A DNA stretch of 11,946 nt, taken from contig DASXIW010000298.1 in the NCBI GenBank assembly GCA_036497785.1, positions 1-11,946 of the forward strand, written 5' to 3'. Under the pieces are notes generated by a model. The model searched no databases. It was not told the DNA's origin and saw only the letters and a program-made list of their open reading frames with translations. Below, in pieces: positions 8,317 to 11,946 of this stretch (position 1 is its first letter; every line of letters begins with the position of its first letter). This stretch comes from DASXIW01 sp036497785. GTDB taxonomy: Bacteria > Pseudomonadota > Alphaproteobacteria > Acetobacterales > Acetobacteraceae. The position numbers were made by a program, and so were the translations under genes.

Positions 8317-9840
8317 ATGAACGCCAACCTGCCCACCGGATTCGACGATTTCCGGCAGAACTACGAACAGGGGCATGGTCGGCTGCTGTGGCTGCGCGGC
8401 GTGGCCGATCTGGAAACCCCGGTGGCGGCGTTCCTGAAGCTCGCGCACGGCAAGCCGTTCTCCTTCCTGCTGGAAAGCGTGGAAGGCGGCGCCGCCCGCG
8501 GCCGCTATTCCATCATCGGCCTCGCCCCGGACCTGATCTGGCGCTGCGAGGGCGGCCACGCCACGCTGAACCGCGACGCGCTGACCCAACTGGACGCCTT
8601 CCTGCCCGACACGCGCCCGGCGCTGGAAAGCCTGCGCGCGCTGATCGCCGAGTCCCGGCTGGACGTGCCGGACGGCCTGCCGCCAATGTGCGGCGGCCTG
8701 ATCGGCTATCTCGGCTACGACATGATCCGCCAGATCGAAAAGCTGCCGGCGGACAACCCGGACGATATCGGCACGCCCGAGGCGCTGCTGGCCCGGCCCA
8801 CTTTGTTCGCGATCTTCGATAACGTCACTGACCTGCTAACCCTTGCCGCCCCGGTCTATCCCCGCCCCGGCATCTCCGCCAAGACGGCCTGGGAAGCCGC
8901 CCAGGACCGGCTGGCGGCGGCCGAGACCGCCCTCACCCTCCCCCTACCCCTGGCCGCCGCACCTGTGGTGCTGCCACCCGTGCCGGAGCCGGACTCAACC
9001 TTCACCCGCGAGGGCTTCATCGCCGCGGTGGAACGCGGCAAGGAATACATCGCCGCGGGCGATGCCTTCCAGATCGTGCTGAGCCAGCGCTTCTCCGTCC
9101 CCTTCACCCTGCCCCCGCTGGCGCTGTACCGCGCCCTGCGCCGGATCAACCCCGCCCCCTTCCTATTCTTCCTGGATTTCGGCGGCTTCGCGGTGGTGGG
9201 CAGCAGCCCGGAAATCCTGGTCCGCCTGCGCGACGGCATCGTCACCATCCGTCCCCTCGCCGGCACACGCCGCCGCGGCGCCACGCATGAGGAAGACCAG
9301 GCACTGGAAGCCGAATTGCTGGCCGACCCCAAGGAGCGCGCCGAACATTTGATGCTGCTGGATCTCGGCCGCAACGACGTGGGCCGCGTCGCCGAGCTAG
9401 GCAGCGTGAAAGTCACGGAGAGCTTCGGCATCGAACGCTTCTCCCACGTCATGCACATCATGTCCGACGTCCAGGGCAGGCTGCGCTCGGATCTCGACGC
9501 GGTGGACGCGCTCGCCGCCGGCTTCCCCGCCGGCACGCTCAGCGGCGCGCCGAAGGTGCGCGCGATGGAAATCATCGAGGAGCTGGAACCGGTCCGACGC
9601 GGCATCTACGCCGGCTGCATCGGCTATTTCGCCGCCGACGGCACGATGGACACCTGCATCGCGCTGCGCACCGCCGTGGTGAAAGACGGCACGATGTATG
9701 TGCAGGCCGGCGCCGGCGTGGTCGCGGATTCCGATCCGGCCTCGGAATACGAAGAAACACGACAAAAGGCCCGCGCCCTGCTGCGCGCGGCGGAAGAAGC
9801 GGTGCGATTCGCGGCAGGCAATAACGGCATGACGCGCTGA
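8317..9840 (+). CDS. trpE: Anthranilate synthase component I
   Basis: TrpE converts chorismate to anthranilate, using ammonia supplied by the TrpG glutamine amidotransferase; this is the first committed step of tryptophan synthesis. The 507 residues are full length. The N-terminal LLES (51-54) is the tryptophan feedback-binding motif, so the enzyme is probably inhibited by tryptophan. The catalytic C-terminal chorismate-binding domain shows FQIVLSQRF (251-259), GSSPEILVR, IRPLAGTRRRG, HLMLLDLGRNDVGRV (344-358), FPAGTLSGAPKVRAMEII and AGAGVVADSDPASEYEET (464-481). No TrpG domain is fused to it. No trpG follows in the window; the next gene is convergent. The partner subunit must lie elsewhere. 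The start at 8317 is supported by the GGAGGA ribosome site. I see no leader peptide or attenuator in the 25-base gap upstream. Confidence 0.97.
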   Translation: MNANLPTGFDDFRQNYEQGHGRLLWLRGVADLETPVAAFLKLAHGKPFSFLLESVEGGAARGRYSIIGLAPDLIWRCEGGHATLNRDALTQLDAFLPDTRPALESLRALIAESRLDVPDGLPPMCGGLIGYLGYDMIRQIEKLPADNPDDIGTPEALLARPTLFAIFDNVTDLLTLAAPVYPRPGISAKTAWEAAQDRLAAAETALTLPLPLAAAPVVLPPVPEPDSTFTREGFIAAVERGKEYIAAGDAFQIVLSQRFSVPFTLPPLALYRALRRINPAPFLFFLDFGGFAVVGSSPEILVRLRDGIVTIRPLAGTRRRGATHEEDQALEAELLADPKERAEHLMLLDLGRNDVGRVAELGSVKVTESFGIERFSHVMHIMSDVQGRLRSDLDAVDALAAGFPAGTLSGAPKVRAMEIIEELEPVRRGIYAGCIGYFAADGTMDTCIALRTAVVKDGTMYVQAGAGVVADSDPASEYEETRQKARALLRAAEEAVRFAAGNNGMTR

Positions 9841-9850
9841 GCGGCCAATT

Positions 9851-9872
9851 CGTTCGAAAGCTATTCGAAGCG
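9851..9872. terminator. Bulged inverted repeat between convergent genes
   Basis: CGTTCGAA and TTCGAAGCG pair as an 8-base-pair stem with one bulged base, around the loop AGCTA. It begins ten bases after the trpE stop and overlaps the stop codon of the convergent phosphatase remnant. The position suits a bidirectional terminator, but there is no T-run on either side. Confidence 0.3.
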
Positions 9873-10289
9873 AACGACCAGCTCCGAGAAATCATCGTCC
9901 AACGGCCCGGGCCGCGCCGCCGCCCGCACCGCCTGGTAAATCCGTTGCGCCTCCGACAGTCCCGGAACCCGCGGCGCCTCGATGATCCGCCGCAGATCCT
10001 CGATCAACCATTGCTGCCCGTTCGCCGGGATGATCTCGAAGGCGCCATCGCTGAACACATACATCCGGCTGCCCGGCGGGATCTCCATCGTGCCCAAGGC
10101 CCATTTGCCCTTGGGCAACATGCCGATCGCCGGGCTGCGCAACCAGCACGGCACCGGCTCCGGCGCGCCGGGCGAGACGATGAAGGACGGATGATGGCAT
10201 CCTCCTCCGCCATTACCGCCGCGAGATTCGTTACGAGCGGATCGGCGATCGGAACCGGCTGACGCTCCGCTTCCCCCTGTCGCGGTCAT
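9861..10289 (-). pseudogene. C-terminal remnant of a SpoIIE/RsbU-type PP2C phosphatase
   Basis: From about 10200 to the TAG at 9861 the minus strand encodes the last third of a PP2C-like SpoIIE domain: HHPSFIV, then NPAIG-like SPAIGMLPKGKW, PPGSRMYVFSDGAFEI, and the ending LDDDFSELVVRFE, where the aspartates correspond to a metal-ligand site. The earlier part of the domain, with the first Asp motifs and any sensor or receiver domain, is missing. The 30 residues before this match (from the ATG at 10289) are Gly/Ser/Arg-rich and do not look like the family, so that ATG is probably chance. I found no continuation in the other frames between 10200 and the permease stop. Intact relatives are usually 350-600 residues and control sigma-factor partner switching or other signalling. 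This fragment of 142 codons at most cannot form the fold. It is convergent to trpE and downstream of the permeases. Confidence 0.7.
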
Positions 10290-10352
10290 AGCGGTCAGTG
10301 CCGTGGCTCAGGCCATCCCGGCGCTCCGCCCGCGACGCGCCCGGGACCGGTC
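10290..10352. other. Gap between permease and phosphatase remnant
   Basis: Nothing recognisable: no gene, no repeat and no clear terminator. The approximately 150 bases from 10201 to 10352 are where the missing part of the phosphatase would begin, so the breakpoint lies in or near here. Confidence 0.4.
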
Positions 10353-11192
10353 TCAGTTCGCCTCCGCCTTGGCGCGCGTCACGATCTGCGTCGGGTTCAC
10401 AAAGCGCAGCGCGATCAGCAGCCAGATCAGCGTGGTCACCATATACACCACCGCCATCGCGTCGATGGACTGCCCGGCCCGCACGCCGGCGGCGAACACG
10501 GCATAGTACAGCGCCACCACCAGCGTCTGGCTGGTCGGCCCGGCGGTAAGAAAGGTCAGTTCGAACATCGCAATCGTGCGCACCAGCACCAGCAGCAATG
10601 CCGCCAGAATGCCCGGCGCCAGCAGCGGCACCAGCACGGTGGTGAACATGCGCAGCGTGCCGGCGCCGAACACGCGGGCGGCGGCTTCCATGCGCGGGTC
10701 GATCTGCTGGATGAACGGGATCATGATCAGGATCACGAACGGCACGGTTGGCACCAGATTGGCCAGGATCACGCCCCAGATCGTGCCCGCCGCCCCGGTG
10801 CGGTACAGCACCGTGGCCAGCGGAATACCGAAGGTAATGGGCGGCACCAGCAGCGGCAGCAAGAACAGCAGCATCACCGCGCGCTTGCCCGGAAAATCCC
10901 GCCGCGCCATGGCATAGGCGGCGGGAACACCCACCAACCCGCAAACCAGCACGACGGCGCCCACCACCTCCATTGTTACTTGCAGCACGTCGGGAAGCTG
11001 GAACTCGTCCCAGGCCGAGGCGAACCAGTTGGCAGTGTAACCGGCCGGCAACCATGTGCCCAGCCAGCGCGTGGCGAACGAGTTCACCACCACCGAGGCG
11101 ATCAGCGCGATCAGGTTGATCACGAAAAAGCCGACGAAAACCCAGACCAGCGTGGCCCAGAGCTTGGTCAGAAGCGTGTCATTGCGGACCAT
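10353..11192 (-). CDS. ABC transporter permease, polyamine (PotC-like) type
   Basis: This 279-residue inner-membrane protein is one of the two channel subunits of a binding-protein-dependent importer of the spermidine/putrescine family. Hydrophobic segments lie at about residues 12-36, 74-95, 105-130, 138-160, 192-212 and 245-262, the six-helix pattern of the family. The cytoplasmic EAA loop that docks onto the ATPase is at about 169-191 (MEAAARVFGAG...VLVPLLAPG). Conserved stretches such as YAMARRDFPGKR, LLPLLVPPITFGIPLATVL, FELTFLTAGP and ALYYAVFAAGVRA support the assignment. The ATG at 11192 has GGGAAGGG upstream and lies two bases after the upstream permease stop; the frame is open further upstream, but that part only overlaps the other permease. 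The actual substrate could be a polyamine or another small cation or acid. The ATPase and binding protein are not in the window. Confidence 0.9.
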   Translation of the reverse strand: MVRNDTLLTKLWATLVWVFVGFFVINLIALIASVVVNSFATRWLGTWLPAGYTANWFASAWDEFQLPDVLQVTMEVVGAVVLVCGLVGVPAAYAMARRDFPGKRAVMLLFLLPLLVPPITFGIPLATVLYRTGAAGTIWGVILANLVPTVPFVILIMIPFIQQIDPRMEAAARVFGAGTLRMFTTVLVPLLAPGILAALLLVLVRTIAMFELTFLTAGPTSQTLVVALYYAVFAAGVRAGQSIDAMAVVYMVTTLIWLLIALRFVNPTQIVTRAKAEAN

Positions 11193-11194
11193 GG

Positions 11195-11946
11195 TCAGCC
11201 CTTCCCGCCGCCGGCGGGCCCCCGGTAGAACAGGTTCTGCGCGCCCAGCAGGGCGGCCACGATGAACACCTGAACGAACGCCATGATCATCGCGATCGCC
11301 GAGGCCATGGAGTAGTCGTAATCCTCGAACGCCGCCTCGTAGGCCGCGATAGAAATCACCCGCGTGTCGCCGGCCGGCGAGCCCAACAGCAAGGCGGACG
11401 GAAACACCGCGAAGGCCTGCACGAACGATAGGCAGAAGGTGATGGCTAGGCCGGGAATGAGCAGCGGCAGCAGGATCTCCTTGAAGCGCTGGCCGCCCCA
11501 TGCCCCCAGCATCGCACCCGCCTTCTCCAGCGACGGGTCGATGCCCGTCACATAGGACAAGGTTAGCAGGAAGGTGAACGGAAAGCCGGTGATCACCAGC
11601 GAGAGGAACACACCCCAGTAATTATGGATCAACCGCACGGGATGGTCGGCCAGCCCGATATCCGCCAGCAGCCGGTTCAGCCAGCCGCGCGGGCCCAGAT
11701 AGTTCAGCATCCCCTCGGCCACCAGCACCGTGCCCAGCGTGATCGGGATCACTAAAATGGTGGTGAGCAGGCGCTGGTTGCGCAGCAGCCGCACGCGCAG
11801 CGCCACCGGCACGGAAATCAGCACGTTCAATATCGTCACCGGCACGGCCAGCCACATCGTCTTGGCGATGGTCTGGTACAGGAACGGATCGGAGAAGAAC
11901 TTGGCGTAGTTCGCCAGCCATCCGCCCTCCTTCGGGTGGAAGGACA
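11195..11946 (-). CDS. ABC transporter permease, polyamine (PotB-like) type, 5' end off the window
   Basis: The last 249 residues of a second permease are visible; the frame is open to the right edge, so its start lies outside. It begins within the periplasmic loop ahead of the conserved core (GGWLANYAKFFSDPFLYQT), followed by MWLAVPVTILNVLISVPVAL as the first visible helix, LVIPITLGTVLVAEGML-type helices, and a cytoplasmic EAA loop (EKAGAMLGAWGGQRFKEILLPLLIPG in two pieces). It would pair with the downstream permease to form the channel. The close two-base spacing indicates translational coupling. The gene ends in GGGKG. The family's usual operon also carries an ATPase and a periplasmic binding protein, which would be expected to the right of this window. 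Confidence 0.88.
   Translation of the reverse strand, partial: SFHPKEGGWLANYAKFFSDPFLYQTIAKTMWLAVPVTILNVLISVPVALRVRLLRNQRLLTTILVIPITLGTVLVAEGMLNYLGPRGWLNRLLADIGLADHPVRLIHNYWGVFLSLVITGFPFTFLLTLSYVTGIDPSLEKAGAMLGAWGGQRFKEILLPLLIPGLAITFCLSFVQAFAVFPSALLLGSPAGDTRVISIAAYEAAFEDYDYSMASAIAMIMAFVQVFIVAALLGAQNLFYRGPAGGGKG

Noticed and set aside
10231..11055. Minus-strand open frame of 274 codons over the second permease
   Set aside because: It is the neighbouring frame of a well-conserved permease; Gly/Ala/Arg-rich with no membrane segments. Its tail was checked as a possible missing part of the phosphatase and did not match.

Overview
This is a GC-rich window of mostly chromosomal housekeeping genes. 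The gene set and protein style suggest an alphaproteobacterium, most likely of the Acetobacteraceae/Rhodospirillales: a pyrG-kdsA pair, a SecG with a Pro/Ala-rich tail, a PpiD-like chaperone just upstream of trpE, and a KdsA with the metal-type Cys. That placement is inferred from protein character and gene order; no rRNA or other marker is present to confirm it.

Layout from left to right. (1) 1-2090, minus strand: two polysaccharide-type genes, a GT4 glycosyltransferase followed by a CelD/BioF2-like GNAT acyltransferase that runs off the left edge. Both look damaged near the 5' end or in the middle: the glycosyltransferase is split by a one-base frameshift near 1610, and the acyltransferase frame has no ordinary start codon. 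(2) 2353-6274, minus strand: tpiA, secG, pyrG and kdsA, transcribed in that order. Together they serve glycolysis, protein export, CTP synthesis and KDO synthesis for lipopolysaccharide. pyrG and kdsA are close enough to be co-transcribed, and pyrG has a good -10 box almost touching its ATG. (3) 6275-6401: a short divergent promoter region. (4) 6402-9840, plus strand: a PpiD/SurA-like periplasmic folding protein and trpE, 25 bases apart with a strong ribosome binding site for trpE. (5) 9861-10289, minus strand: the C-terminal remnant of a SpoIIE/RsbU-type phosphatase. (6) 10353-11946, minus strand: two polyamine-type ABC transporter permeases, two bases apart, the first running off the right edge.

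The core (tpiA to trpE) is intact and unremarkable. The edges are more interesting. The EPS-type genes after kdsA and the phosphatase fragment after trpE lie where alphaproteobacteria often continue with eno and trpGDC, and the three damaged genes are all in these flanks. This suggests gene-order breakpoints, gene decay or local sequence errors. I see no CRISPR array, tRNA, rRNA, intact mobile element or recognisable defence system, and nothing that amounts to a new biological system.
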